From NCBI GenBank assembly GCA_949126835.1, contig OX421492.1, positions 39,390,886 through 39,454,885 of the forward strand: a stretch of DNA of 64,000 nucleotides, given 5' to 3'. Position numbers and translations under genes: made by a program. Positions 14,401-23,783 of this stretch are shown here, one piece after another; within the stretch, counting starts at the first letter, position 1, and every line of letters starts with the position of its first letter. Origin of the DNA: Anisus vortex (taxonomy: Eukaryota > Mollusca > Gastropoda > Planorbidae). Below the pieces are notes generated by a model. It made no database searches. It had not been told where the DNA came from and was given only the letters and a program-made list of their open reading frames with translations.

Positions 14401-16085
14401 TGTGAGACTTGCACTTCAAATGAATTCCAATGTGGCACAGGCCAATGTATACCAGCCAATAGAAAATGTGATGGTGTGATTGATTGTGTTGATGATGAAG
14501 ATTCATGTGGTAAATATAGTTTGAAAATATTAATGATGTCTTTCTCTTTGTTATTGTTTAAGTATAATTAAATTGTAAAGTTTAAAAAAAACTCACAGTA
14601 CATTTTTTTCTTTTATTTACAGTGCTTCAAACACAAGAAAATAAAAACAAATTATTGGCAGTGTCCCAAACAATTAAAGGTAATTAAACATTTCAAAAAC
14701 ATCCTTGTGAAAACATTTTTTTTTCTTTTATAATCAATCACAAAGCAGTTCTGCTTTTTAATTGAAGCTAGTTAGCATCAAGTCGCTGCTTGCAAATGAA
14801 AATATTTTGCATTGTTTTGTCATTTAATCCTGCTCCGAACATTTCAGATAGAGATTAAATTTGTTTGTATAAAATGTCATTGTATGTGGTTAAAATTAAG
14901 CTATAAGGATAGAGAAATAGTTCAGTTCTATAAGAATTGCTCTCTCTCTCTGCAGATCCTTGCAATGGAGTTGTATGCAAAGCACCAGTTGTTCCAGAAC
15001 TACATGTTGGCCAGACTGCAACCATAGTCAAGTCACCCAATGGCTGCTGTAAAGAATATGTCATTTGTGATGTGAATGCATGTCCAAAACAGCCTGATCA
15101 CTGTCCTGCTCCTATGGTTTTAACAAAGACCCTCACTACTAATACATGTTGTCCAAATTACCACTGTAGTAAGTATCATCAATCATTCAATGTGTCATAT
15201 GCAGGAGATTGACATTTTTAAATTGCTGATTTTCTAAATTCCTTTATTAAACTGCTAAAATGTTAATACATTTTTTACTTGACTAATATTAAACTTGTTT
15301 TTTTGTAAATAATTGCTTCAGCTTGTCCAACAAAGTGTCCAGAGTCTGTGAAACCATCATGTAGCAAGGTAAGTCACTCAGGAATATCATTGTGTGACTT
15401 ATTGTTAGATAAATAAATCTGATGAAAGTTTAGTAATAAACTTGTAGCAATTAATTCTTCTGTTAATTCTATTAGAATTATTAATTAATATGGAAATGCT
15501 TTTTTTCTTCAGGGCTATGAACCAGTAGAAATCTTGCATGAATGCAGCTGTAAAAAATTTGCATGCAGTAAGTAATAAACATGTATTGGATTTACATATA
15601 ATATTTAAATTCTTAATAGATATTGCTGAAAGTCTCATTATTAAGAAATGAATATTGCATATTCAAAGCAACTATCTTAATACTTTCTTACTAATTACAA
15701 CTTTGAACTAAATTAAACTTTTCTTAAACCATTATTTTCAGGTAAAATCGCTGCTTACTCGTATAATGGTGAACTATGTAGGCCCCAGCCAATGTTTACA
15801 AATGCTAACCAGACCATAGGCTACTTCCAACGTAGCCCACGTACTGGTGTTATGTGCAGGAACACACTGCCAGTGCCTAACCTCATTGAATGTTCTGGCC
15901 TTTGTGGATCAAGTGCTCGTTACTCCAAAGATCTGCAGGGCTTCCAAACTGTCTGGCAATGCTGCAAGCCAAATACAACACAGAAGCATGTGGTAAGGCT
16001 GACATGTTCTGATGGATCCTACATTGACCAGCAATACGAAGTTCCAGATGGCTGCACATGTACATCCTGTTCCAGCCAATCATGA
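17..16085 (+). CDS. Giant secreted mucin/hemocytin-like protein (WxxW / F5/8C / LDLa / CTCK), 5' partial
   Basis: Thirty-eight exons with consensus splice sites join into one open frame of 2,639 residues plus a TGA stop at 16083-16085; the start lies upstream of the window. Domains in order: eight WxxW domains, a TIL/VWC-type cysteine-rich segment, three WxxW, an F5/8C domain, three WxxW, a furin-type linker, a second F5/8C domain, a fifteenth WxxW, a TIL/VWC segment, an LDLa module, a VWC-like region and a C-terminal cystine knot. Thr/Pro/Ser-rich linkers sit between many WxxW domains. F5/8C plus TIL plus CTCK is the layout of insect hemolectin/hemocytin and VWF-like proteins, while WxxW (Mucin-2 type) is typical of gel-forming and cartilage-associated secreted proteins. 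I infer an extracellular multimer-forming mucus, clotting or adhesion protein. Most exons begin and end in phase 1, which favours exon duplication. No VWD domain is visible in this part; one may lie upstream. Confidence 0.9.
2664..4757 (+). CDS. WxxW domains 4-7, one exon each
   Basis: Exons 2664-3008, 3220-3567, 3689-4057 and 4359-4757, all divisible by three and phase 1 at both ends. Each holds a Thr/Pro/Ser linker followed by a complete WxxW domain: W-S-S-W-I-N-R/K-N, an M-T-P-E-E-L-like helix, F-C-P-G-G, then D-S-D-T-K-D-D, L-A-E-A-T-C, L-E-C-V-N-L-P-F-D-G-I-P-P-C-R and a closing C-N-C-S-G. Domains 5, 6 and 7 are nearly identical over the second half, so these exons duplicated recently or have been homogenised by gene conversion. 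Confidence 0.9.
5051..5567 (+). CDS. WxxW domain 8 plus Thr/Pro linker exon
   Basis: Exons 5051-5383 and 5481-5567. The first carries a diverged WxxW domain (C-E-W-S-Q-W-L-N-S, later C-R-V-A-G and Y-E-V-R-V-L-C-W). The second is a short Thr/Pro/Ser-rich linker leading into the cysteine-rich segment. Both keep phase 1 at each border. Domain 8 is closer to domains 9 and 11 than to the 4-7 group. Confidence 0.85.
5760..6605 (+). CDS. TIL (trypsin-inhibitor-like) and VWC-type segment, then start of WxxW domain 9
   Basis: Exons 5760-6010 and 6428-6605. The first exon reads C-P-P-G-Q-E-W with many cysteines in the spacing of TIL domains of VWF/hemolectin/SCO-spondin-type proteins, ending C-S-C-L-K-P-D-G-T. 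The second continues in frame with a short VWC-like stretch (C-S-L-C-S-C-F-S-G-E-V-I-C) and then C-G-W-T-D-W-I-N-D, the start of the next WxxW domain. In VWF-type proteins such units sit between larger domains and form intradomain disulfides. Confidence 0.8.
6803..8542 (+). CDS. WxxW domains 9 (end), 10 and 11
   Basis: Exons 6803-7024 (rest of domain 9), 7164-7520 (linker plus domain 10, of the homogeneous D-S-V-T-K-D-D type), 7613-7660 (16-codon Thr/Pro linker microexon), 8052-8227 and 8359-8542 (domain 11, split by a phase 0 intron, then a Pro/Thr linker). The phase 0 split falls at about the same place as in domain 3, so the split form is probably an older gene structure and the single-exon copies are derived. 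Confidence 0.85.
9046..9732 (+). CDS. First F5/8 type C (discoidin) domain
   Basis: Exons 9046-9371 and 9597-9732, joined in phase 0. The sequence begins with a cysteine, has I-T-V-S-T-S-L-S-G-Y, then G-G-W-V-A-K, I-K-F-T-F, V-M-G-L-T-T-Q-G-R-A, W-V-Q-T-Y-K-V-M-Y-S and ends A-K-I-I-I-I-Q-P-Q-T-W-H-N-S-I-S-M-R-V-G-V-L-G-C. These are the hallmarks of the F5/8C fold (T-x-G-R, the Y-K-V-x-Y-S strand, R-V/G-C close). Such domains bind carbohydrate or phospholipid surfaces. Confidence 0.9.
9964..11316 (+). CDS. WxxW domains 12-14, one exon each
   Basis: Exons 9964-10287, 10447-10806 and 10927-11316, all symmetric phase 1 and each with a Thr-rich linker plus a complete WxxW domain of the homogeneous class (D-S-D-T-K-D-D-W or -F, N-L-P-F-D-G). 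They match domains 5-7 more closely than domains 8, 9 or 11, although a whole F5/8C domain lies between the groups. That indicates block duplication or conversion across the gene. Confidence 0.9.
11444..11521 (+). CDS. Linker exon with furin-type site R-K-R-R
   Basis: A 78-bp phase 1-1 exon encoding a short linker that starts G-V-T-G-R-K-R-R-D-A. R-K-R-R followed by a small or acidic residue is a classic proprotein-convertase site. It sits exactly between the WxxW block and the second F5/8C domain, so cleavage would release a C-terminal fragment with F5/8C, WxxW, LDLa and CTCK modules. Processing is an inference; the motif itself is seen. Confidence 0.75.
11700..12647 (+). CDS. Second F5/8 type C (discoidin) domain
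   Basis: Exons 11700-11860, 11946-12092 and 12497-12647, joined in phase 0. Begins C-K-L-D-M-G with S-A-S-S-Y, has G-S-W-I-A, Y-I-Q-V-D-F, G-V-T-T-Q-G-H, S-Y-K-I-V-F-S, A-R-F-I-R-L-S-P-Q-S-W and ends R-L-E-L-H-G-C. All F5/8C landmarks are present. It has one more intron than the first copy, so the two are not a recent tandem duplication. Confidence 0.9.
12911..13481 (+). CDS. Linker and WxxW domain 15 (diverged)
   Basis: Exon 12911-12979 is a Ser/Thr-rich linker of 23 codons; exon 13191-13481 starts C-I-E-W-D-S-W-V-D and ends after C-F-N-Y-E-S-R-L-G-C. It is the most diverged WxxW copy and lacks the D-S-D-T-K-D-D motif. It lies downstream of both F5/8C domains. Confidence 0.8.
13833..14237 (+). 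CDS. Second TIL/VWC-type cysteine-rich segment
   Basis: Exons 13833-14017 and 14142-14237, phase 0 between them. The first has M-C-Y-A-G, C-P-K-Y-C-P-K-G-Y-Y-C and C-V-L-K-K-N-C-P-C, as in TIL domains; the second gives C-D-T-C-Q-C-I-G-G-E-A-V-C and C-P-A-C, VWC-like. The arrangement mirrors the exons at 5760-6605, so both probably come from one TIL-VWC unit. Confidence 0.75.
14362..14509 (+). CDS. LDL-receptor class A module
   Basis: A 148-bp exon encoding a full LDLa domain: F-Q-C-G-T-G-Q-C-I-P, then C-D-G-V-I-D-C-V-D-D-E-D-S-C. The six cysteines and the acidic C-D-x(4)-D-x(3)-D-E calcium cage are intact. A single LDLa inside a hemocytin/mucin tail is uncommon among gel-forming mucins but occurs in SCO-spondin-type proteins. 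Confidence 0.88.
14623..15567 (+). CDS. VWC-like pre-knot region
   Basis: Exons 14623-14679 (19-codon linker), 14956-15168, 15322-15368 and 15513-15567. The main exon begins C-N-G-V-V-C-K-A-P and has N-G-C-C-K-E-Y-V-I-C-D and N-T-C-C-P-N-Y-H-C, typical of the VWC (C-type) repeats that precede the cystine knot in VWF and mucins. The last two short exons add C-P-T-K-C-P and E-C-S-C-K-K-F-A-C. Confidence 0.75.
15742..16085 (+). CDS. C-terminal cystine-knot (CTCK) exon and stop
   Basis: The terminal coding exon is 344 bp. It contains closely spaced cysteines (M-C-R-N-T, I-E-C-S-G-L-C-G-S, W-Q-C-C-K-P) and closes C-T-C-T-S-C before the stop, matching the CTCK dimerisation domain of VWF, mucins and hemolectin. 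CTCK domains form disulfide-linked dimers in the ER, so this protein is likely a covalent dimer or polymer. Confidence 0.85.
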
Positions 16086-16146
16086 ACATAATGTTTGACC
16101 CTTTAATGTCTGGACTTTCACTGTAGATAGTTTTTATTTGTGAATT

Positions 16147-16152
16147 AATAAA
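16147..16152 (+). terminator. Poly(A) signal AATAAA of the mucin-like gene
   Basis: AATAAA lies 61 bases after the stop codon, giving a short 3' UTR. A second AATAAA occurs near 16509 and could serve a longer 3' end. Confidence 0.55.
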
Positions 16153-16159
16153 ATTGTTT

Positions 16160-17830
16160 AAACGTCTATGTAATATTATCACCCATGCTTTATTTCCTTC
16201 TAAATGTATACACACTGTTTAAAAAACAATTTTTTAGCTTGTAATTTGTGTTTAGTGTAAATGTGATCATATTTAGAAAATTAATTCAGTAAATTATAAA
16301 ACATGTTTTAAAAAATAGATGTATTTTGTGATTACTTTAATACACTTTAATTGTGCATGTGTTGTTTTTTTTAAATGCTGTATTAGAAAGCTGTCTGCAT
16401 ATTATTAGGTAATAATTTATGCTGAGTTTATAAGATTTGACTAGAAATTTATATTAAGACTTCTTTAGAATTGTTTTTAAACAACTGTTGTCTGTTACAT
16501 TTAAGAAGAAATAAAATAACTTTTAGTATACTTTTGTTATTTATTTATTTGTTTTCATGAACACAAAAAATTATTAAGTACCAGTACAAGGTTTGGACTA
16601 TAACTTTGAATTTTCACTTTCTGTATAAAAAATTATTTAAGACTAGAAGGTGACAGTAACAAGAGGCCCACTAGTGACGTTTTCAAACCAAGCTACGCAA
16701 ATTTTTTAAGTAACTTTGTACATGCCCACCCTGAATAATTTGTTTTGAGCAAAATTAAAACCAAGAAATGCCACATCACACCAATACAAAATATATTGAG
16801 CCTTGCTAAGACTTAGTTTAATATTAGAAATTAATAATGATAATAATTGTTTAAAATATATCCTATAGTTTAAGGAAGATTACTGTGTCCATATCCTATA
16901 GTTTAAGAAGATTAAAATTTAATTAATTTATTTAAAAATACTTTTGACTCTAGCAAAATAACATTTAATTGTAATAAAAATATACATTTGTAACTATATT
17001 TTTGGAATTTATCTAAACCACTTTTGTTTTAAAGCTCTATATCAACAGAAAGCTTCTATAAAGATACTGGATTTTTTTGACAATCTTATACAATATACAA
17101 TTTAGCAAGATTTGATGTCAGTAATTAATGTTATTTCAATAACATCATCAAAGCAATATTTTTTTAACAAGTGAAATTAACAGTTGTTAGTAACATTGTA
17201 TGTGTTTACTATACTAATGCTATGGTTTCCTTGATTTATAGTCAATCAAAACATAAGACCCAGAGCCCTTAAAAAGACATTTCAAGTCTCTAAGGCACAG
17301 GGGTACTACCGCTGAGTTAATCCTAAAATATATCTGGTTGACTTTACTTCTTCTTCCACTGCTATCAGGGACCCCTTTCTAATCAGTTAAAATATCATTT
17401 ACTATGAGTTAAATTCTGTCATTTATTAGGATGAGAGCCACAGAGCTTCCCACAATCTGCCACTAGACTACTCTGCATGATGGAAAGAACTGGTCTATTG
17501 TACAGTGAACATAAGATAATGATACAAAATCCTATATTCAGAGATTTTTTTTTACATTAGTGTTATTCATGTAAATGGTGTATAAAGCAACTCAGAAATT
17601 ATAACAGACCAGTTTTGACAAAAATATAGATTGTAAATAAGATTTTGTGTATCAGTGATAGTCTTTTATTCATTTACCGTAAATAGTGACTACAAGCATT
17701 CAGCCAGTGATATGATACAGAACATATGGTAACCTTTGATAACAGTAGCACTCACAAAGTAAAATACAGTTATTACACATTTAACAAAAAAAACTCTTTA
17801 AAAAAATCCTGAAACATTCTTGTAAGAAAT
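16160..17830. other. Intergenic DNA between two convergent genes
   Basis: AT-rich sequence with stop codons in all frames and no coding similarity noticed. It holds one half of a short dispersed repeat (16690-16775, related to 18895-18980) and a weak tRNA-like stretch on the minus strand at 17270-17325. The mucin-like gene (plus) and MRPL43 (minus) converge here. Confidence 0.6.
17270..17325 (-). repeat. Possible degenerate tRNA-derived SINE head
   Basis: On the minus strand the sequence contains TTAACTCAGCGGTAG, close to a pol III A box, followed by a tRNA-like C-C-C-C-T-G-T-G-C-C-T-T stretch. No clear B box follows at the usual distance, so this is weak. Confidence 0.25.
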
Positions 17831-17867
17831 TTTATTTTTGAACACTAATAGTTAAAAAAACCACAAC

Positions 17868-19285
17868 TTATTTTTTATCAATTTTACAGTGTTTTAAAGC
17901 TTCAGTCAATGAATCTGATTGTTCCTCAATAACAAGATCTGTGGCAGTTTTACCTACTTTAGTAACATCTGAAAGATTTTTATTAGGAAATTTGGTTGCT
18001 GCCCACTCAGTGTCTCTAAACATAAATGGATGCCATATGCCCTGAGTGCTTGGTGTTTCTGTATGTATATTGTTTATTATCTTGACTATTTGTACGCCAG
18101 ATCTGGTTCTCAAATGTTCTGTCCATTTGCAAATCTCATCAGTTTCTTTATTGGACATGCTGAGTACTTCTCTACCGCCATTCACTAAAAGATAAAAAAA
18201 AGTTTTAGACAATATTAACTTGAGTTACCATACCAAATGGTTAAATTAATTACATAGATTCTTTTTTTGTAGGTTGATTTTTGGCTGCCACTACTTTATG
18301 CAAATATCAGGTTTACAAAATAACAATTAATATATGTTGGAATCAGCTATAGTTAGCTGTTACATAATTTTAGTTTCAGAAGAGAAGCATTTGCTTAAAA
18401 AAGATATTGTGTTATTTTGCCCATAAAGTGACAAAATATGATATCTGTAAAATCAATTTTTTTAAGTGCTAGGAGAGCTTTTATCAAATGGTCTGGGAGT
18501 AACTTGGTTTCCAAAAAAGCAACTAAATCCATAAAGTTCACACATAATGTACAGACAAATTTGTAAACTACCTAGGAACAACTTTGTAATGACAAAATGA
18601 AAATGTACAAGGACGTAAGCCATAGTCAACAGAAACTGATTTTACAGAAGTCTGCTCTTTTATATCCCAATTCTACACATTTTTAATTAACCTCAAAATA
18701 TAATATAGTACTACTCTAGTGGACTACATAAATGTGATTTGTTTATTGAAAACAAAAATGTAATTGGATACCATTAGACAATGTGCTTATTTTCACAATT
18801 AATCTCCAAAAATATCAGCATGCTTGACAAAACCTTCTTTTAAAAAATAGGGAACATTTGTGTAGCTTTTTTAAAAACTCCTTTTGTCTACTAATTATGT
18901 AGAATTTATAAACATGTACCATCACTCTGAATGAATAATTTGTTTTAAGCAAAATTAAAAACAAATAATGCAACAGGGCAAATTAAAAAGAAAAGAACTT
19001 ACATTTACATATAGATGTGGGGAAGGAAGCTAGTTTTTTGCATGTGTTACGGAACATTTGAAAGAAATAGCCAGACATTTTATAAAGTACATTGAAAATT
19101 GTGAACCTCTATTCAGTATCATAGACTTCTGTGCCAGATAGTCAATCATTAATTCAAAGACAACTGTGTATTACTCACAATATTCAGCAACTATTGATGG
19201 TGCCCTATGACGTCTTGGCTGTAAGTATATTGCTACACCTGGATGCTTTTGGGAAAAGCCAAGCAGATGATTTTCAATAAAATCT
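17868..19285 (-). CDS. MRPL43: Mitochondrial ribosomal protein L43 (mL43), 5' incomplete
   Basis: Two exons are clear: complement(19179..19285) and complement(17868..18184), joined in phase 1. The first gives R-D-F-I-E-N-H, K-H-P-G-V-A-I-Y-L-Q-P and P-S-I-V-A-E-Y; the second starts L-N-G-G-R-E and contains I-H-T-E-T-P-S-T-Q-G-I-W-H-P-F, the diagnostic motif of MRPL43. This is the thioredoxin-like L51/S25/CI-B8 domain of the mitoribosomal large subunit. The first coding exon, which should encode the conserved N-x-G-R-Y-V segment and the initiator, was not found up to 21 kb and may sit farther away. A minus-strand AATAAA is at 17830-17835, about 35 bases past the stop. Confidence 0.85.
19003..19078 (-). 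other. Possible alternative first exon of MRPL43
   Basis: Inside the MRPL43 intron, on the minus strand, an ATG at 19076-19078 opens 25 codons ending at a perfect GTAAGT donor in phase 1. That phase fits the acceptor at 18185, so it would splice in frame into the last MRPL43 exon. The peptide (M-S-G-Y-F-F-Q-M-F-R-N-T-C-K-K...) is basic and hydrophobic without acidic residues, like a mitochondrial targeting sequence. It could equally be a chance open frame. Confidence 0.3.
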
Positions 19286-19442
19286 CTGGAGAAAAAAATA
19301 CCATTAAGTTTAAAGACATGAGAAATAAAAACATTTAATAAAAAAACTATTATACCCCAACCATAATCTTCTTTAATAATTTTTTCCTCCTATATAATCA
19401 TCATCCTTTTTGTTAGTCAACATTTAACCTTAGGAGGATGTC

Positions 19443-19477
19443 ATTCGGTAAACATTATTAAGAAAACTTTACCGAAT
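19443..19477. repeat. Perfect 10-bp inverted repeat (stem-loop)
   Basis: ATTCGGTAAA at 19443-19452 and its exact complement TTTACCGAAT at 19468-19477 could form a hairpin with a 15-nt loop. No associated gene or terminator role can be assigned. Confidence 0.4.
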
Positions 19478-20075
19478 TTGATAAAAGGATAAAAATACTG
19501 GGGTCAAACTCTCATTTCTTATCTTTAAAGTTTATAAACATGAAGGATTTTAAAGTATAGCATTTAAACAGTTGCCAATTTTTTATTTTATTTAGAAAGT
19601 GAAAAAAATGTTCTTTAACAAAAGATTAAATCTCAATGCATTAAAAAACAAACAGAAATTCTGCCATATGTGTGTATATTAATTAGTTTTATTAGAAAAA
19701 TTACTACCTATAAAAAAAGTATACATAAACAAAAACTATAAGTAGTATATATATATAGACTACTTAGTGTAAATAGTTTATGCAGGCTAAAAAATAAATT
19801 TAAAAAAAAACAACTGTATTTCTAAGCTGCCAGCAAATTGGTCTTTCACTGTAAAGTTGTGTTTTTTAAATGTTTAGATTATACATTTTAAAAAAATGTA
19901 AAAGCTAGACTTATCACTTAAAACAGGACGGTTGGCAGATATGATTAGGGCCAATACATGTTGGCTATGCTTGGAGAAATAATGGCTGACTTATTTGGCA
20001 TAACTCTATACAAATAGCTTTTCGTCATCTTTTTTTTAAATCCAGTACAAAAATTATTTAGAGGTTGCCCATAAC

Positions 20076-20985
20076 TAGGGATGGTAAACGAAAACCGGAA
20101 TACCGGATTCCGGTTTTGAATACGAAAACCGGTTTAATCCGGATTTCGGTTTGTTGGTTGGCTGTTGGAAGGTAATCATTACTTCAAGTAGAAGACCCTT
20201 TTTTTGTTCTAATGGAAATATTTTTAATAAATAAAGTTGGATTCGCACAAAACAATTCCTGAAATGCCTTGCTAACACTATTTAGTCTTAGATATTGTGT
20301 TTCTTGTGTTTCCCAATACCAACTATGGTTTGCGATAAAAACAACATCAATTGTTAAGTTACAGTTACCATTAATATGAATCTTTTTACTTGTCGGCTCA
20401 TCTTTTAGATGTCCGCTGCTCTTTGACATACACAATGGAGTCGCAAACTTGCCCTTCCCTGTGACCCTAAACTATTCGGCTAGACACTGCGTCTGTGCTT
20501 TATTATTAACGGCACTATTAAATACACATTCTTTTGATTAGTGCTACGCGAAACCTTTCAATACATTATTTTACAAGTTACCATAAATGCCTCTTCAAAT
20601 GCTTCTTAATATTTAATATATGGTCAACGATAATCGGTAATTTGATTATCACTATTGAATAATTGAAAGCTATTAACGGTTTTAATAAATTAAACTAGAT
20701 TTTTTTTTAGTTCTAAAGAATTTTATGGTAAAGAGTACAAAATCATTTTGTATTCACACAAATCAACCCCTTGAATGCCCTGCAAATACTAATTAAGTTT
20801 GAACAATTGTTCAAATAGTCTACAGAGTCTACACCTACAAAAGTACGCACATTTTGGCTTTTCCGGCCCGTAACTTGTGATATTGCGTGGGGGGGGGGGG
20901 GGGAGGGAGAATCAAAATCTGGTTTTAAACCGGTTTTATAGAAACAAAAACCGGTTTTGGAAAACAACCGGTTTTAACATCCCTA
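20076..20985. mobile_element. hAT-type non-autonomous transposon, 910 bp
   Basis: The left end starts TAGGGATGGTAAACGAAAAC and the right end, read inward on the minus strand, TAGGGATGTTAAAACCGG. The element is flanked by a perfect 8-bp duplication CCCATAAC (20068-20075 and 20986-20993), the hallmark of hAT insertions. Ends are rich in AAAACCGG repeats. Short minus-strand open frames (20184-20435, 20743-20967) show no transposase motifs that I recognise. A run of 15 G lies at 20889-20903. The intact target duplication suggests a fairly recent insertion. Confidence 0.85.
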
Positions 20986-21239
20986 CCCATAACACAATAC
21001 TTTCAATTGCTTAAAGTGTTTTATTGACACATGGAAATAGATGTTTTGAGCTAAAAACTGCCTTAAGTGTCTTCAGATAGTGCAATGACCAAAACTTGCC
21101 AAGCAATATTGCCCTTATAAATATTCACTGACGTCAGTGGGCAACTGCAGTTAAATTCAATATACCATTAGTGTTTTATATCTAGCTAGCTGTATATGAA
21201 TTTAAATGGGGTGTTTTTTGTGTAAATTTTTTTGAAGTC

Positions 21240-21870
21240 TTTTCATTAAGTGTTAAGTAAAAAAGCTATAGAAGAGAGCCAAGCAATGAAGAAAATGTTA
21301 GGCTCACCATTGGGATGAAAAAAGTGACAGTTGAAAAGTATGAACATGAAATGCATATTTATTATCTGGGACTTGGCATGAAATGTCATCTCACACACAT
21401 GCCTTCATTTCACCCTTTTAATTTAACCCAAGAAAAGGTAAAACAATTATCTTTATATAACAAAGGTGACGCTGCAGTAGAGGACTGGTTGGAGGCTCTG
21501 AAACCTGTACAAAAACTAATTTTAGTTTTCTGCTAAAACATTTTATGAATATAACTGGTCTTGAACTTTGATATTTTTTATTTATCCGCTTTATCTTTTT
21601 ATGTTCAGTTACATAAATTTTAATGTTATTGATGGATCCAACTTCAATCTTACGGTTACGCACTGGACACCAAATGATGATACTGATTATTACACTACAC
21701 TCCATTATTATGCAAATAATTAATCCTAACCAACTTCATACAGCCATATTCATACTAGCCATCATCATGATTCATAGTCTAGTCAAAGACCTTTTCATAC
21801 TGGCATGCTGGCAATGGTCCTATCAATTTTCCAAATTTTCAGGTCTCTGTTCCAAACCTGGTTAAACAGG
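21240..21870 (+). other. Coding-like stretch of unknown identity
   Basis: A plus-strand frame is open from about 21262 to 21536 (from 21315 it reads M-K-K-V-T-V-E-K-Y-E-H-E-M...E-A-L-K-P-V-Q) and another segment at 21600-21720 reads N-F-N-V-I-D-G-S-N-F-N-L-T-V. Residue composition looks protein-like, but no family was recognised, no clean donor/acceptor chain joins the pieces, and a conserved-looking second frame overlaps. It may be an exon pair of an unseen gene or a decayed copy. Confidence 0.25.
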
Positions 21871-22532
21871 ACTGAATACTTTAAATGACCAATCACCAGT
21901 AAATTAGACGGCTATACTTTGGGAGAGCTGGTTCTTCCTTTTAACAATTTTAACAATCTTTTTGTCCTGATAACCAAACCGGGTTTTGTTTAGTGATTGC
22001 ATTTCTGAGATTTTTTATTTGATGTTGAATATTTGGTACTTTTGCATGTTTTATGAAATATTGTTACTTCCCTTTTGAGCATTTTGTGTTGTAAGTAAAA
22101 ACTGTGTTTCATTCCTTTGGTTATTTTTTTTTCTTTCATCCCATAATATCAAACACACCCACAAACTCCATACGCTTCCCGGACCATATTTTTTCCCCTA
22201 GATATGTTACGTCTTTATGGTAGGTTTAGTTTTGTAATTTTTCTTGTTGTTTTTAGTTAGTTTCTAGGGTAGGGATGGCTTTGAAGTATTTTTTAATGGT
22301 TAGTATTGGTTAGTTTCTAGGCTAGGATAGCTTAGAAATTTTTACTGTTTTTTAAGACCTCTTTAGTTGGCCCTAGATGGACATCTTGGCATTGTCTGTT
22401 CCCAACATATCACATGATTTTGGACAGGAAGTGACCTGAAATAGTCTTCCACATGCTCACAGAGGGATTCTCAACTATTTTTTTAGTAAGCATTAATCGG
22501 ATTTGGTGTATTTTGTGCTATTTTTTTAAAAT

Positions 22533-22766
22533 GGGTTCTAAGGAATTCAGACAGAAAATTTTGGTACATTCAAATTTATCGAGTTAGCAGGCGTGACATC
22601 GAGGGGAGGTGAATAGTGTTGTCATGTCTTGAATGTTAACACTAACAAAATTATTAGCCTATTATTTTTTGTTATTGAAAATGGTCTGTGCACTTCTGAT
22701 GCCTAAGACACTTCACTTATCAATAGCTCCACACAAAAATTTTTCTGTTGGAATTTTTTAGAACCC
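22533..22766. mobile_element. Small inverted-repeat element (MITE-like), 234 bp
   Basis: GGGTTCTAAGGAATTC at the left and its near complement (GAATTTTTTAGAACCC) at the right form roughly 30-bp imperfect terminal inverted repeats continuing into CAGAAAATTTT. No clear target duplication is visible, so the superfamily is open. Confidence 0.45.
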
Positions 22767-22799
22767 AACTTTTTAGAACCAGCTACATCAAAGACTAAA

Positions 22800-23260
22800 G
22801 AATTACCAGTAGGCCTGTCCTATACCCTATACTCTATACCTATACCAATTAGACTAATACTAATAATAGCCTTTAATAGGCCTTTTGCTCAAGTCTAATC
22901 AAGTCCAAGTCTAATGACCAATGCCTAGCCTTAGCCTTAGCCGGCCCTACTCCTACTAACTCCTAGCATAAACTTAGACTTACTGAACTGACTAAAGTCT
23001 AAACTGACTTTATTACTTTGCTAAACTAATAGTAATAGTAATAGTTAGTAATAGTAATACTAATAGACTAATACAACTGTACTGACTTGAACTGACTCCA
23101 GGCTCCAGGTCCAGGGTATACAATGAGTAGCCTATATACACTATACTATACTTATACTGTACACTATAATACTATACTAAATACTACATTATACTACATA
23201 CATTTTAATTACATTATAATTATAAATGATTATACAGTTATACATAACATAGGCCTACCT
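22800..23260. repeat. Low-complexity CTA/TAG-rich tract
   Basis: Long stretches are built from ACTAATAG, CCTATACC, TACTATAC and GCCTTAGC words, resembling degenerated microsatellite. No coding potential. Confidence 0.6.
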
Positions 23261-23783
23261 CATTTGTCTGCTCCCTCCATGTGACTTGCAAAACCTAAAC
23301 GTTATTCTCTGTAATTGACACACGTAACGACCCACACCATTCTGTAAGACATTCTTCAGAAATTCTTGAGGTATAAGAGCTTTAGCATACGACAATGGCA
23401 TTGTTAATTGTTATCCCCAAAAAATACGTCCTCCAAACTTAATAAAGTTTTGAAAGTACTGCTAACTTTTCGATTAGTATAGCCAGTCAAAACTCAGTCA
23501 TTGTACAAAAAAAAAAGAAAGAAAAAACACAGAAAACCTTAGTTATGTGCTTTTCTCTGCCATAGCCCACTGAGCTATATAAAAATATATAGATACATTG
23601 ATACATCAGTGGTAAACATGTCGTGTTTCAAATCATCTTAGCAGTAGGCTACAGTCACAAACAAAACAACAGCTTTTCAGTTCAGTACAATGGATAAAGA
23701 GCAGCGGGAAAAGTATTTGGAGAGTAAAGTAAATATAAGCCTAAAGCCTAAGCCTCCTACCAGTGGCGTACCGAGGGCTGGTG

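Noticed and set aside
15883..16215. Minus-strand 110-codon frame at the end of the mucin-like gene
   Set aside because: Antisense to the cystine-knot exon, with no independent similarity.
20184..20967. Minus-strand frames in the 910-bp hAT element as transposase remnants
   Set aside because: No hAT catalytic or dimerisation motif is visible, unlike in the neighbouring element at 23.8-24.7 kb.
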